64,000 nucleotides of DNA from contig CBFFRP010000134.1 in assembly GCA_965644295.1 (NCBI GenBank), positions 186,001-250,000 of the forward strand. Direction: 5' to 3'. The notes beneath the pieces are model-generated. The model was given only the letters and a program-made list of their open reading frames with translations. It searched no databases and was not told the origin of the DNA. Positions 13,901 through 25,600 of the stretch are shown in pieces (position 1 is the stretch's first letter; each line of letters begins with the position of its first letter). Made by a program: the position numbers and the translations under genes. This DNA comes from Paraphysomonas bandaiensis. Its lineage: Eukaryota > Chrysophyceae.

Positions 13901-14048
13901 CCATAAGAGAGTCTAAAGTACCCACTACAAGACTCGGTATCTCAAATCGATGCAGTTTACATGATGATATCTGTCGTTGTAAAGCACTAAATGTTGAATC
14001 AGGGCTTTCACCTCTATTTGGTACTGTCACAAGCCATAGCTGCTGCAT
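10902..14048 (-). CDS. ATP6V1C: V-type H+-ATPase subunit C
   Basis: Stator subunit of the V1 sector that clamps the peripheral stalks to V0 and dissociates during regulated disassembly. Four exons: 13860-14048 (MQQLWLVTVPNRGE; VGTLDSLMALSDDLNK), about 11877-12276 (NFQWDYARYRYQGR; LLTVLVVVS), about 11480-11750, and 10902 to about 11358 (RWCRAHYGEVFSGWIHLK; FVESVLRYGLPVDF). About 447 residues versus roughly 380-390 for animal C1. The extra length is mainly a 40-residue Gly/Pro/Asp-rich insertion (GGDIAAYGGPDWASS to KGSP) between the SYESL and VVPGSA blocks in exon 3. Intron 1 is 1583 bp and made of satellite repeats; the other introns are far shorter. The gene looks intact. Confidence 0.93.
12300..13850. 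repeat. AT-rich satellite array inside V-ATPase C intron 1
   Basis: About 1.5 kb built from a roughly 15-bp unit of the type AGTTATGTTATATAT. A marker variant (TGTAAAGTTATGTTTTA) recurs at about 12611, 12886, 13059, 13230 and 13402. The last three intervals are 171-173 bp, so a higher-order repeat of about 172 bp is present. It lies entirely in the intron (12277-13859). Confidence 0.93.
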
Positions 14049-14246
14049 ACTGATCTTGACGTAACTTATATGAGCTTATATGTATGGATATATACGTATA
14101 TATGTAGAGGGTGAGATCCAAGTCACTCAAGTGGGACTTTAACTTCCTTTTCTACACTTCGTTCTTCATATATCCATCCCTTCCTGTATATACAGCAGCA
14201 GTATGTGTATATATCCATATGAAGAACAACATACACAAAAAACACC

Positions 14247-14395
14247 GTATCGGCATCCTTTGTATATTTTTGTTCAAAGATGCCTCTAATTTTGAGTCAA
14301 TAATTACCTGTATTCCAGCCGTAGTTGAATTGCAGTAATATAGAGTATTTGTGATTCAATTTATTCCCGAAAACTAAGATGCTGACTGCCGATAC
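14247..14395. mobile_element. 149-bp MITE-like element, copy 1
   Basis: Bounded by perfect 9-bp inverted termini GTATCGGCA (14247-14255) and TGCCGATAC (14387-14395). The left end carries an internal hairpin (GGCATCCTTTG pairing with CAAAGATGCC, one bulge). A second copy of identical length lies at 60432-60580. No coding potential was seen. No target-site duplication could be recognised. Confidence 0.7.
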
Positions 14396-14514
14396 GACAC
14401 TATAGAATACACAAAAAAAAACACTTCTTCCTGCTCAAGATGGATGCGTATCCTCAACAGATTCGTTTTCAGTTTAATAGAGTGCATATCTTTTCTCATA
14501 GTGTATCTATATTG

Positions 14515-15620
14515 CAGAGCTCGGCGCCGATCAACACACGATTGAAGGTTCTTTTGGTGACCTAGTGCAGAGAATGACACATTGGAGTATTGCGCAGAGT
14601 CTGGTGCCGATCAAAACATGATTGAGTGTTTTGTTGATGGCTCAGTGCCGAAAAGGACACAGTTTGGAGAATTGCGCCATATCTTAATTATAGCATAGAC
14701 ATCAGCATCAGAGTGATAGTAGTAGAGCCACCTGTCTAGTCAAAGCATATTGGGGGAAAACAATGACAATGATGTTTTGTAGAGTGATTTATTCGGAGTG
14801 TGATGAAGTCGTAAGATTTAACTCCCAGAGTATTAAGATATATGTATGTATATGTATAATTGGAGGCATTGAGAGGAAAGTATGCTTTAAAGATAACAGA
14901 ATATCATGAGGATTTATATGAAGCATCTGCTCTATGACACAATATGTCATACGCAGCTTGAGGAGCTCATACAGGAGTATGGACTCGAGGTGTCGCTGAT
15001 GGAGATCAGAATAATACGCTGTGTCGTATGTAACTGTTACAATCAGTATATTGTTTTATACAAAAGCTACTGCTTATAAATCATATATATGGTTTATGCC
15101 ATCATCGAACAACTAAAACGGATGCAGCTTTGGCTACATAATCGTTGTATTTCTGGAATACTACTCCCTGTCTATCATTCGGGCACTATAGGCAGGCCTA
15201 TGACACAGAGTATGATTCAATTTGGACAATTGCTGCGGTTTTAATATCTAATAGTTGTGCCCATAGTCAGTGCGACCTAGGGGGAGATTGTGCATTGGGA
15301 TGTTTGTGTTTATACCATCCCCGTAGAACAGTATATGATCTTGGCTGTCATGGCGTTCAAAGTTGACTTGACAGTATAAGACCTCTGCACTGCTGCATAC
15401 AGCATCCTTGTCGTATTCAGCGTTTGTGGACAACTAGCTACATATTGGTAGCAGCTTACTATGTAGGTTATGTACGCCCAGTCTAAGTTGTTGGTAGATT
15501 TGAGCGTATGACGGTGGATACTGTAGTGGAGGGAAATGTGCCGAAGATCCGGTACAAGTATAGTCTATGACAGTAAAGACAAAGAGCAGTATAGATCGTG
15601 TATTACAAATATCCAATGAT
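14515..15620 (+). pseudogene. coding-like debris, unrecognised
   Basis: Several short coding-like stretches with no intact gene. Two imperfect direct repeats of about 65-70 bp lie around 14517-14665, the second reading SGADQNMIECFVDGSVPKR. A 57-residue open stretch begins about 14907 (HTQLEELIQEYGLEVSLMEI). Another begins about 15089 (VYAIIEQLKRMQLWLHNRC) and ends TAA at about 15241-15243. A further stretch (GEIVHWDVCVYTIPVEQYM) follows at about 15280-15375 after an in-frame TAG. They may be exons of a small gene with poorly visible introns, or a decayed gene. I do not recognise the family. Confidence 0.3.
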
Positions 15621-16090
15621 CATAAAAAATTAATAATGATGCGCTTTCATATCAACGTATGGCTAGTTATTGCCTTGCAACATTGCCAAATCATTTATAC
15701 AGAGAAAGCAGTACTTGTAATAACAGTTATAATGTTGTTTGACTGTACCCTTCCAGCTATAGCATATGTCATTTGTAAGTATTAGCAATTCTAAGTAGTG
15801 TTCGTGGGCTACTTTAAGACGTATGGTTTGCTTTCACAGCGGAGAATAAAGACTCAGGCAAGCATTGCATGGCACCAACTTTCAAGTAACCAATTATATT
15901 ATTTAAATAAATTATAAAAGGGTTGTGCTATTCAGTGAGAACACAACCACTACAATCGTGTAAAATTCTTTTAAAAAGCCTTCCAGCCACGGCGAAAAGT
16001 TAAAATATCTCAAATAAAATATGTACATATGTTTTCACCATAGAGTCTGGCATCTTGAATGTCAGTATGGTTCATGTACAATGTATTGAT

Positions 16091-16423
16091 TTACGCCATA
16101 GACTCTGGTGTGATGTTGATATCAGTGGGATCTTCTGGACCAGTAGGATCAATGACGCCCATTCCAACATGCAAGTTATGGTGGTTTGAATTCTCGTTAC
16201 TTTCCTTCTCATTGTTTCCATCTTTACCAGTGTCTTTGTTTCCATCTTTATTTGAGTTCCATGGCAAAGTCTCTGCAGCCTCTTGAGCTTTCTCCTTCAT
16301 GTTGTGGACCTTCTCCTCCTCTTTCTTGTCCTCTTTAATCTTATCTAAGTTTGCAGAGTACTCTTCAGGTACATGGGTTACAGCTTCTTTTGCTGCTTTA
16401 ATACGATCAGATACAGTTGCCAT
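16091..16423 (-). CDS. small hydrophilic protein of unknown function (110 aa)
   Basis: An uninterrupted 110-residue frame starting ATG at 16423 (MATVSDRIKAAKEAVTHVPE) and ending at 16091. The N-terminal half is Lys/Glu-rich and predicted helical (DKIKEDKKEEEKVHNMKEK). The middle is Asn/Asp/Lys-rich and probably disordered. The C-terminal part reads HNLHVGMGVIDPTGPEDP. No signal peptide or membrane segment. Composition resembles LEA-like or stress-related hydrophilic proteins, but that is only a compositional remark. No family was recognised. Confidence 0.55.
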   Translation of the reverse strand: MATVSDRIKAAKEAVTHVPEEYSANLDKIKEDKKEEEKVHNMKEKAQEAAETLPWNSNKDGNKDTGKDGNNEKESNENSNHHNLHVGMGVIDPTGPEDPTDINITPESMA

Positions 16424-17084
16424 AATGTTGATAAACTTCTGAGTTGTTCTTTAATCTCTTCTAGTTATTTCAAGCTTGTGGATCATATACATCTGAGTAT
16501 GTGTGTGATTATCTGGCTGATCAGTGTGTGATGTAGACATACATACATGTACTATTCCAATGTGACGTGGCATCATTCCAATGATATCAATTAAATTCTA
16601 GGAAAGATATTTGATGGTAGTAAGTTGAAGGTTTCTATATAGAAGAATGTTCTATGATGGTTCTTACTTGGAAAGAATAGTATGAAGAATAGCTAATGGA
16701 AATATACATTGGAATACAGAGTAGGACATCAAGGCTCCTCTGCTACTGCTGTACACTACCTTTATACAGTGTATTTTGGATATACGATTTCTGTATACAA
16801 TATCTCAGTATCTTCATACGATATTCTGCCGATGATATCTGCGTATGGTATCTACAGGCTGAGAGAGGGAAGTGTACATACACGGTGGTACAGAGAGGGA
16901 AGTGTACATACAGAGTATCTTTCCTACGCAGAACTCATAGCTAGAAGATCAGTCCGCAGTGACTACCTCATGAGTCCTTTACACTTCATGGATATGCGAT
17001 ATGATGAAGTCTGAAGTCACATCCCGCTATGAATATCAGCGTTATCATCTATAGATAAGCGCCTCAGTATACATACATACACAC

Positions 17085-17115
<31 letters not shown>

Positions 17116-17170
17116 TACATACACACATACATCTCTCGCTATATACACACACACATACAGCTGGTAGTAA
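16424..17170. other. intergenic, low-complexity CATA/CA tracts
   Basis: Short direct repeat AGAGAGGGAAGTGTACATAC at about 16861 and 16891. A mixed (CATA)/(CA) microsatellite lies at about 17068-17160, just before the malate dehydrogenase start. No gene seen. Confidence 0.5.
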
Positions 17171-18396
17171 ATGTCACTTAAAGTTACTGTCACTGGTGCT
17201 TCTGGAAGGATTGCTTATAGCTTACTTCCCTTACTATGTAACGGTAACGCACTCCTATCATCTCTACATGATATCACACATACATACATACATACATGCA
17301 GGTGACGCCTTTGGACGAGAGACATCTCTAGATCTCAGGCTATTAGATCTTCCAGACTGTCAAAAGAGTCTTGAAGGTGTTAAATTAGAGATATATGACT
17401 CAGCATATCCTCTAGTTACACGTGTGTTCACTACAACTCATGCTGATCTTGCATTCGATCGGACTGATGTAGCCATACTACTTGGTGGATTTCCAAGAAA
17501 ACCTGGAATGGAAAGGAAGGATTTAATTTCTCAAAATGCAGCTATCATGATTGATCATGTAGGAGTTTTCTGGACATGTCACTGACGTTATTGACTGTTT
17601 TGTAGGGTGCATCGATTGAAAAACATGCAAGTAGAGATGTAAAAGTGCTTGTGATTGCTAACCCGGCAAATACGAACTGCTTGTTAGCATCACAGGCCGC
17701 TCCATCTATTCCTACACGAAATTTTACATGTCTAACAAGACTAGACCACGACAGGTTGAGGGGAATGATTGCTAAAAAATTAAATGAATTAGGACCATTG
17801 GTTGACTACAATACGAAAGATGTTCGTGGTGTTGCCGTCTTCGGAAATCACAGTACAACGCAGGTGGCATATCTGGACTCCGCAGAGGCAAGTGATGTTT
17901 ACGGATAGCCAACATGTTACAGTGTCCAATATATGACCATACAACGTATTACAGACTTTGATTGCGAATAACGAATATGTTGTAGGTATGCGTAGAGGGA
18001 TCCTGGGTTCCGGTAAAGACAGTACTTGGTCGGGAGTGGCTAGAAAACACCCTCCCAGAGCAACTGCAGCAGCGTGGGGCTGAAATTATTTCTCATCTTC
18101 AGGCTAGTAGCGCTATGAGTGCAGCTCGTGCTATCGTGAGACACTTAAGTGATTGGATAGGACATGGCGCCGGGGAAGATCATGTGTTTTCTATGGGGGT
18201 AAGAAGTGATGGGAATTCATATGGAGTCCCAGATGGCCTTGTATGTTCCTTTCCATGCACCCGTGCATTTGATGCCCCCCCAGGTGAATATACCATAGTC
18301 AATACATGGGTTCTCTCTCAACCATTACGAGCGGCTCTTCACCGATCAGTTGAAGAGCTTGAAATGGAGAAGGAAACTGCATTTAAAAGCTTGTAA
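17171..18396 (+). CDS. MDH1: malate dehydrogenase, cytosolic-type (MDH1 family)
   Basis: NAD-dependent interconversion of malate and oxaloacetate. Four exons: 17171 to about 17240 (MSLKVTVTGASGRIAYSLL), about 17302-17556, about 17606-17887, and 17986-18396. Visible family marks are the GASGRIA nucleotide-binding turn, LLGGFPRKPGMERKDL, NPANTNCL, LTRLDHDR, the catalytic-histidine loop FGNHSTTQV, SAMSAARAI and SMGVRSDGNSYGVP. No mitochondrial presequence is visible, which fits the cytosolic subgroup. The third intron appears to use a GC donor (GAG|gcaagt), because only that junction keeps frame into VCVEGSWVPV. Stop TAA at 18394-18396. The gene looks intact. Confidence 0.93.
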
Positions 18397-18641
18397 TAAT
18401 GCCGGCGAAGTGTATTTTAATAAATTGTATCCTTAGATACATAAATTAGATGACCTAACTTTTGTGTAATAATGTGGATTATTTGATAATCGGAATATAA
18501 CGTAGAGATGTTACAATAATAGGAGTTAATTTTACGGTTGCACCAGTAAAGAGTAAAGTACCATTGGAAGTTACAGTACACATTACTATTTCTAGATATA
18601 GTTCAGAATACGGAAGAGTATATATAACGTTTTCCAATACC

Positions 18642-18653
18642 TACCTAAAAGTT
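18642..18653. repeat. candidate target-site duplication of LINE copy 1 (left)
   Basis: TACCTAAAAGTT here is repeated at 19865-19876, immediately after the element's 3' end. Confidence 0.65.
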
Positions 18654-19864
18654 ACAGTGGGGCACTACTCCCGCGCAAACTGGCGCAAGCAGGTGGTGGT
18701 CCAACAAAGGAAAAAGATAGCTCCCACCTACACCAACGAGTGCTCAATGCAGCAGTGACATGGGACAAATCCTTCAGCATAGGTCGAAACCGGGCTAAAA
18801 CTAAACACGGACTAGACCTGACCAAAGCCGTCTGTTCTGACTGCGGATTTAGATTGTTGGACTCCCTCAAGCACATGTGCCTAGACTGCACATATGACGC
18901 CATCACTCAAATAAGGGAGGAATCGGCATTTCACAACCACAAAAACGCGCTTCAAGAGGTACTGAAAAAATTCGGTTTTACCCCATTGGACCACCAAAAT
19001 GTGCTAAAGAGACTCTCCAACCGGGCCTGGAACCCTTCCGTGCCACAGGTGGAAAGATTCTGGACAGGTACCATCACCACTGCACAACTAGAGACGATTT
19101 TTGGAGGTCACATCCATCAGCCCTTGACAACCCAAGGTCTGCGCAATCTCAAAACAGCGGTCATCAGCTTGCTTCAACCGCTTTTCGACGCCGCTAAATT
19201 AATGATTCAGGACCGAAGTCGACGATACATTACCTCACACAAAGGACCCCCTAGGTTACTCCCGCGACCGCGCCCGCAACACAAACGGAAATGGAAACGC
19301 CCAAGGGTGCTACGATTACTAGGAGTCCAAAGACGACCAGAGACGGGACTACCATCCACTGCAACCACATGCACCACCTCTCATGCACGCAGGAATAAAG
19401 CACCGGACTGCTAGAAAACATCTGGTCCTCGACAAAGACGCCGTCTCCGGCACCTATGCCTGATGCCCAAGCGATGCAAGGAAACAACGACACCCTCCAC
19501 CACTCCACTCCCCTCACAGAACACCCATCTAGTACTTGGTACACTTCGGACATTAATGCAAAACCCTGTACCACAGAGCCTGGTAGAACCGTATCCTAAG
19601 GGAACACCCCCAGACATCACGCGCCAGTGAGTCAAAGTCGCACAAGCAGGGCGAAACTCACAAACAAAATTTAGAACGGAAGTGGTTGCACCTTGGTGCT
19701 TGCGGCGACGCACAAGCAGCTTCTGTAGCGTTAAATAGTAGGATAATGGAATTTGTATGGATTAGTTATGGGTAGAGGTCTAACTAGCATGACTAGCATT
19801 CAACTAACCACTATATTGGTACAGGTTTCTAACGCCTACTGCTAAATAAAAAGACGTTTAATAA
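18654..19864 (+). mobile_element. 5'-truncated non-LTR retrotransposon, copy 1
   Basis: 1211-bp insertion between 12-bp direct repeats. It carries the C-terminal end of an ORF2-like protein (open from about 18656 to 19414) with a Cys-rich cluster CSDCGFRLLDSLKHMCLDC, typical of the zinc-knuckle region after the reverse transcriptase of LINEs. The catalytic reverse transcriptase is absent, so the copy is 5' truncated and inactive. Its 3' untranslated part (about 19600-19864, including GGTGCTTGCGGCGACGCAC) matches the insertion at 30031-30434 and, more weakly, about 57280-57350. GC content is clearly higher than in the flanks. Confidence 0.8.
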
Positions 19865-19876
19865 TACCTAAAAGTT

Positions 19877-20220
19877 TGTATATTCCAATATTATCTTTGT
19901 GCAAGTAACAAATGTCCCTTATTCATCACTCCTTTAGATATTATTCTTCGTGAACTTATGCAATATGCAATACAAGACTATTCGTTCCATGTTTTAATGC
20001 AAAATAAAGCACCGTTTTATTACTCATTGTGAATTTTAACAATTATCGCCAGTACCAGCGTGAAGCCGATATGCCTTTTACCTACAATATCTACATAAGT
20101 CAAATAAGGGCATTCTACGCTAAACACTAACTCTAAAATATCCAAAGAACCGTCGCTCATAGTAACGAAATAGTAACACTACAGCACCATTGATACATTG
20201 TACCAACAATGAATCCATTC
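19877..20220. other. intergenic, nothing recognised
   Basis: AT-rich sequence between the LINE copy and the 3' end of the leucine-rich repeat gene; presumably holds its 3' UTR. Confidence 0.45.
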
Positions 20221-22072
20221 TCATTTATTGTCTAAGCCCATGTTTTTCATGGAGTTTATAATATCCTGATGGGACATAGGTGGCTCTTCATTTTCGTCAT
20301 CTGAAATATGACTACTAGCTAAGGTACTGACACTCACAGGGTGGGGAGTCACAGCTGCAATTCCGCTGGAAAGGCTGGGTACATTAGCCGATCGCCTCGC
20401 ATGTGGTGTCGGAGGCAGTACTCCGGTGTTAGTCAAAGAAGTTCGTCGAGGCAGCACTTCCTCCGGGCGCCCACCACCGAAGGAGCTCTCAAAAAATTGC
20501 TGAGATGTTCGCCGGGTTGGACTACGTCCGTTACTTCCATTTTGTGAACTACTTGGACTCGTTGCTGGACCTGGAACTCGAGGTGACGTATTCAAAGATG
20601 AAGATCCTGGAATCACACGACCTGCAACAATGGTAGGTCGGGTCCCACGAGCACTGTTGACAGATAAACGTCCGGAACGCCCATTGAAGGACGACCGCAG
20701 ACTTGAGCGGGGAGTGATATGTGCGCTGCTACTTCGGACAGAGTTCGTCCCACTAGTGTTGGCAAACGATTGACGAAAGTATGTACGGCGACGATTCAAA
20801 AGTAATGGCGTGGACGGGACGTTTCCGTGCCATGCTGTCACTGGAGGCGTACCGCTCAAAACTTTCTCAGCAATACCCATTGCATTTTCTAATTTCCTTA
20901 TTCCATCGGGCCCCACATAATTACCACCTAAGCTGTTGACATTCATACCAAATTTACCACAGTGTCTTACAAAGCATTAGGTCCACTTACTTTAGTGTTT
21001 GCAGTGTGCGATTGGACTCAAGAGCTGTAGCGATGGCAATAGCCCCCCTTGTCCCAATGCACTGCCAATATAAACTACAACAGATATTAGCCAACGTTCT
21101 GGTTCGATATATACATATTCGCAAAATGTGCACGCACTTTAATGTCATAATGCCGCGGTTCAACATAAGCATGTCTGCAATTTTTATCGCGCCTTCGTCT
21201 CCTATACATTCTTGCGAAGCGTGGGATCGTGACAGATCCAATTCGCGAAGTGTGTCATTTAACAACAAATCCCCTACAATACACCCTGTCCCTACAGCAC
21301 TAATATTGTTAGTGCCAAGATTCAGCTTTGTCAGTACAAGATTTTCCTTGAGACCTCTACCTATATGGACAGCGCCTTCATCCCGAAGTTCGTTGCAAGA
21401 GATGTCCAGACAAGTAACGGATTTGCTCAATTCAATTAACATCCTCAGATGTTTCGCAGACTCGCCTTGAATTCGACAATTTGCAAGATTAGCTGTACGA
21501 ATTTGAGCTCCACATATTCCAGTACATATACTTTCTACAGCCTTATCTTCAGATAAATCATTTCCATTAAGACTTATATATGATAAGGATGATATTTGAG
21601 GGAGCATATTGGCGATCATAATGATACCATCACGTGATATTGAATTCGATTCAAGTGTTAATTTAGATACAGATTTACACTCTACGAGACAGGCCATTAG
21701 ACGTGATATTCCGGTATCACCTAATCCAATCCCATCCAGAGATAATGCTTTCAATCTCACATTTTTCGTTAGTATAGCTCCAATACCTGCAAGACCAGCA
21801 CTACCCAATCTATTATAACTTAAATTTAATTTAAAATCTCCGGTTAATGTGGCTAATGCATCATATAAATATGTACATTTTTGTCCATCAATTTTACATA
21901 AATTGAAATTATATTCTTTCTTTATCTCAGAAAGTGAATGATTTTTTATACATTCACATAAACGAAAAAACACTTCAGGAGGATTGAGGTTAACGCCTGT
22001 GAGGTCGACAATAGTATTTGATTCCATAAATACTTTAACTATTTTATCGCCAGTTGCATTTGGACGTGACAT
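20221..22072 (-). CDS. leucine-rich repeat protein (ribonuclease-inhibitor type) with Ser/Pro-rich tail
   Basis: Three exons: about 21136-22072 (MSRPNATGDKIVKVFMES), a short exon about 20988-21072, and 20221-20933. Splicing restores two LRR units exactly (IMTLNLYWQCIGTRGA and LQTLNLGGNYVGPDG), which supports both introns. Roughly ten LRRs of the long ribonuclease-inhibitor/NLR type follow the pattern LxxLxLxxNxIxxxG. The C-terminal ~200 residues are rich in Ser, Arg and Pro (PGSSSLNTSPRVPGPATSPS) and probably disordered. No NACHT, kinase, membrane segment or signal peptide was seen, so it is likely a cytosolic or ciliary LRR adaptor; its function is not determined. Divergently oriented from MCM5 with about 690 bp between starts. 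Confidence 0.8.
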
Positions 22073-22763
22073 GATATTCTCCAGTTGCAATTTGCAAGAG
22101 ATGAGAAGGGATCAAATTGATTGCAAGTGAGATAATAAACTACAATTGATTAGTCTTATGATCACATATTCAGTGTTATTCTCTGTTAATCACAAGGATG
22201 ATATATACTGTAGGCGTTAAGAGGGTTGCTAGCTAGAAGATGAGATGCATATGCATGCATATATGTATGTGTCTGTGTTGCAACGATGGCATCTTATCGG
22301 ACCGTTTTGCGTGATCCAACGGCCCATTTCTCCCAATAGACTACTGTATAATACAGCAGGAATACACTTGTAGTATTATACAGCAGGTCAGTACAGTAAC
22401 TATTGGGATAAACCGATCCCATACATTTCCAGTGTAGTACCTTGTACAGCAGTACTTCTACACAGCGCAGCATAAAAACAGGGGTTTTATACAGAAAATC
22501 CCCTTATCAAACCTAAAAATTTGTCCACTATAACGAGAGTACAGCAGTACACTACAGTATAGTGCAGTCTGTAATTTGAAATTTGAGTGTATACCACTAT
22601 GTACATGTACATGTACATACACATACATCCATGTAGCATACATACATACATGTACATGTCCATATATAGATATATATACATACCAGTCAACAGCAATCAG
22701 TGTATGTATATATAACAACAAAATTCTATTATAAAAAACATTTTAAAAACTATTTTCAATTAA

Positions 22764-25251
22764 ATGACAGATTCATGGGATGGTGAAAGGGCACCTCATG
22801 TCCTTGAAAGGCATGATAATAGTTGGGATCGTACAGCCACACTCTCTAATGATTCCTTCAATATATCTGGAGCTAAAGCTCGTCATATATTTCGTGAATT
22901 CTTTAGAAATTATCGTTTAGGGAATATATATCATTATAGAGAAGCATTAGTACGTAACTGGAATCAAGGATTATATTTTATTGAAGTGGATTTATTGCAT
23001 ATTACTGAATATGATGTCATACTATTAAATTGTTTACAGGTTTGGTCTTATGATGATATTAAAACTTATTATTAATTGGATTTATAATATAGACTCGTCC
23101 AGATGAAATGCTTCCGTTTTTTGAATTGGCTGCAAAGGATGCACTACAAATGTCAGTACGAGAAGCCACAGCAATTAGTGGGAACCAATCAAATATTCCT
23201 GATTTTCAAGTCATTTTAAAAAGTGATCAGCTTCCCCAATCACTCCGAAACTTAACCGCAGAGCATGTTAACACTTTGATCAAGGTATTTCTCTTCACGA
23301 TTTAACATAGATTTATATGTTTTACATGTATATACTAACACAATGCGTCAGGTGCCTGGTATTGTCATCAGCTGCTCCCGTATTCGAGCGAAGGCAACCC
23401 TTATTACTATTCAGTGCACCAATTGTTTTCGTGTAGAGGTATTGTGTTGTACATAGAATATATCCTCATCTGACGCTTTTTGCTGTTGGGTATAGCGAAT
23501 TTCATCCAAGAGTGCCATGCAAGGAGCCGAGATACCCTCCAAATGTGGTGGGGAAGGTTGCCAGCCGGGATCCTTTGTAGTAGTGGCTGATAACTGTGAA
23601 TACATCGATCAACAAACCCTAAAGCTTCAGGAGAGTCCAGAGGTGGTACCTACAGGAGAGATGCCTCGAAATATTATGTTAACTGTTGATAGGTAATAAG
23701 TACAAGAGAATTTTGCTAGTATCCTATTGCATTTTACTATGCAGGTGTTTTTGTATCCTTATAATATCTGTACATGCACTCACATACTCAGTTTGTTGTC
23801 TCATCATGCACAACAGATATCTAGTGGACCGTGTGGCTCCAGGAACCCGTGTCAGTGTGATGGGTATCTCCTCGCTCATGCAGAACGCAACCCGCGAAAA
23901 GCTCAAGTCTACCTCGGTCCGAACTCCTTACCTTCGGGTTGTTGGAATTCAAGTAGACACGGCTGGTGGGGGACGGTCTACCTCATCTTTCAGCCCGCAG
24001 GAAGAGGAGGAAATGCAACAATTAGCCAGGGATCCTGATATATATGGTAAACTCGAGCGCTCTATTGCTCCTCAAATATCTGGAGATTATACCAAAGATA
24101 TTAAAAAAGCTATTGCATGTTTGCTCATGAGTGGGTCGCGTAAAGTTCTTGCGGATGGTGTCAGACTTAGAGGGGATGTCAACGTACTACTCATGGGAGA
24201 TCCGTCAACCGCGAAAAGTCAATTTTTGAAGTTTGTGGAACGTGTTGCACCAGTGGGGGTGTATACATCAGGCAAAGGGAGTAGTGCTGCGGGTCTGACT
24301 GCATCTGTAGTTAAGGACTCAAGGGGTGAGTTTTTCCTAGAAGGTGGAGCTATGGTCCTAGCAGATGGCGGGGTCATCTGCATTGATGAGTTCGACAAAA
24401 TGAGAGAAACTGACCGAGTGGCGATACACGAGGCTATGGAACAACAGACAATATCTGTTGCTAAGGCTGGTATAACAACAGTCCTGAATTGCCGTGCGTC
24501 TGTCCTTGCAGCAGCTAATCCTATATTCGGTCGGTATGATGACTTGAAGAGTGTTGGGGAAAATATTGATTTGATGTCCACGATATTGTCTCGTTTCGAC
24601 TGTATATTCATTGTCCGAGATGTACGCGATGCGGAGAGGGATCGGGGAATAGCTCGGCATGTTCTGAACGTGCATCTGAGTTCTGCAATCGTAGATGCAA
24701 CACCCGAAGTTGATATCGAAGCTCATAAGCTAAAGCGTTATGTGGCGTACTGCCGGGAGCGTTGTGCACCGAGGCTTAGTGATGAAGCTGCGGCCATGCT
24801 GAGCAGTCAGTATGTTCACGTGCGTAATCAGGTTCGCTTAGCACTGCAAGACTCTCCGGGCGAGTCAATGGTAGTTCCCATTACCATTCGTCAATTAGAA
24901 GCAATGGTGAGACTCGCGGAAGCTCTGGCGAAAATGAGACTTAGTGCTGAGGCAGGCGTGTCTGATGTCGAGGAGGCGATACGCTTGTTTAAGGTATCCA
25001 CTCTAGCGGCTAGTGAGGCCAATCCAGCTCTCCTTGGACATGGTAGCGCCACCGCTGAGATACAGAGAGCAGAGGAGTTTCTGAGAAGAAGGTGTGGTGT
25101 ACGTATGACAGTTAACTCGCGAAAGATTATCGAAGAGTCTTATGTACAAGGACATTCAGATGATGCTATTAAACGCGCTATATCTGCTATGGTAATGCGC
25201 GGGGAGTTACAGGAACTTAATCAGCGAAAACTGTTAAAACGACTTAAATAG
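22764..25251 (+). CDS. MCM5: MCM5, replicative helicase subunit
   Basis: One of six MCM2-7 ATPases of the replicative DNA helicase. Five exons: 22764-23040 (MTDSWDGERAPHVLER), about 23092-23283, about 23352-23438, about 23496-23692, and about 23817-25251. The third and fourth exons carry the zinc-binding cysteines (CTNCFRVE then CGGEGCQ). The last exon contains the AAA+ core: Walker A GDPSTAKSQ, GKGSSAAGLTASV, Walker B CIDEFDKM, EQQTISVAKAGI (pre-sensor-1 helix), arginine-finger SRFD, and a C-terminal winged helix ending LLKRLK with TAG at 25249-25251. MCM5 rather than another paralogue is indicated by the N-terminus and the GGAMVLADGGVICIDEF / AAANPIFGRYDD context. Intact. Confidence 0.95.
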
Positions 25252-25592
25252 TTCAAATTTGAAGTATTGTTGCGTAGGACATGATAATCCTTGTGTAGTT
25301 GTACTTCTATTTATTTTTTTGTTTACAAAACACCCGATAATAAATACTTTCTTTGTGTGTTTATGTATTTTTTAACTTATTATGGCTAATGCATCTTGAC
25401 TGTACTGTTCATCAGGATGCACTGTGTAACAATTAATTGAGGGCCCGTAAAGTGATACGCAGACCTTCAGCAAGTGGGTAATAGCCAAAACGATGTATAA
25501 GGTGAATGTTATAACTATCTTATACCGACACCGCTTGGCTTGCATATGGGGATTCCATCACCAGCCAGGTGATGCGATATATTGTCTACATT
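25252..25592. other. MCM5 3' flank
   Basis: AT-rich, no gene seen. Confidence 0.45.
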
Positions 25593-25600
25593 GTCTGTAG

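Noticed and set aside
19251-19713. Minus-strand open frames over the LINE 3' half
   Set aside because: They are antisense to the Cys-rich LINE frame and lack any recognisable motif.
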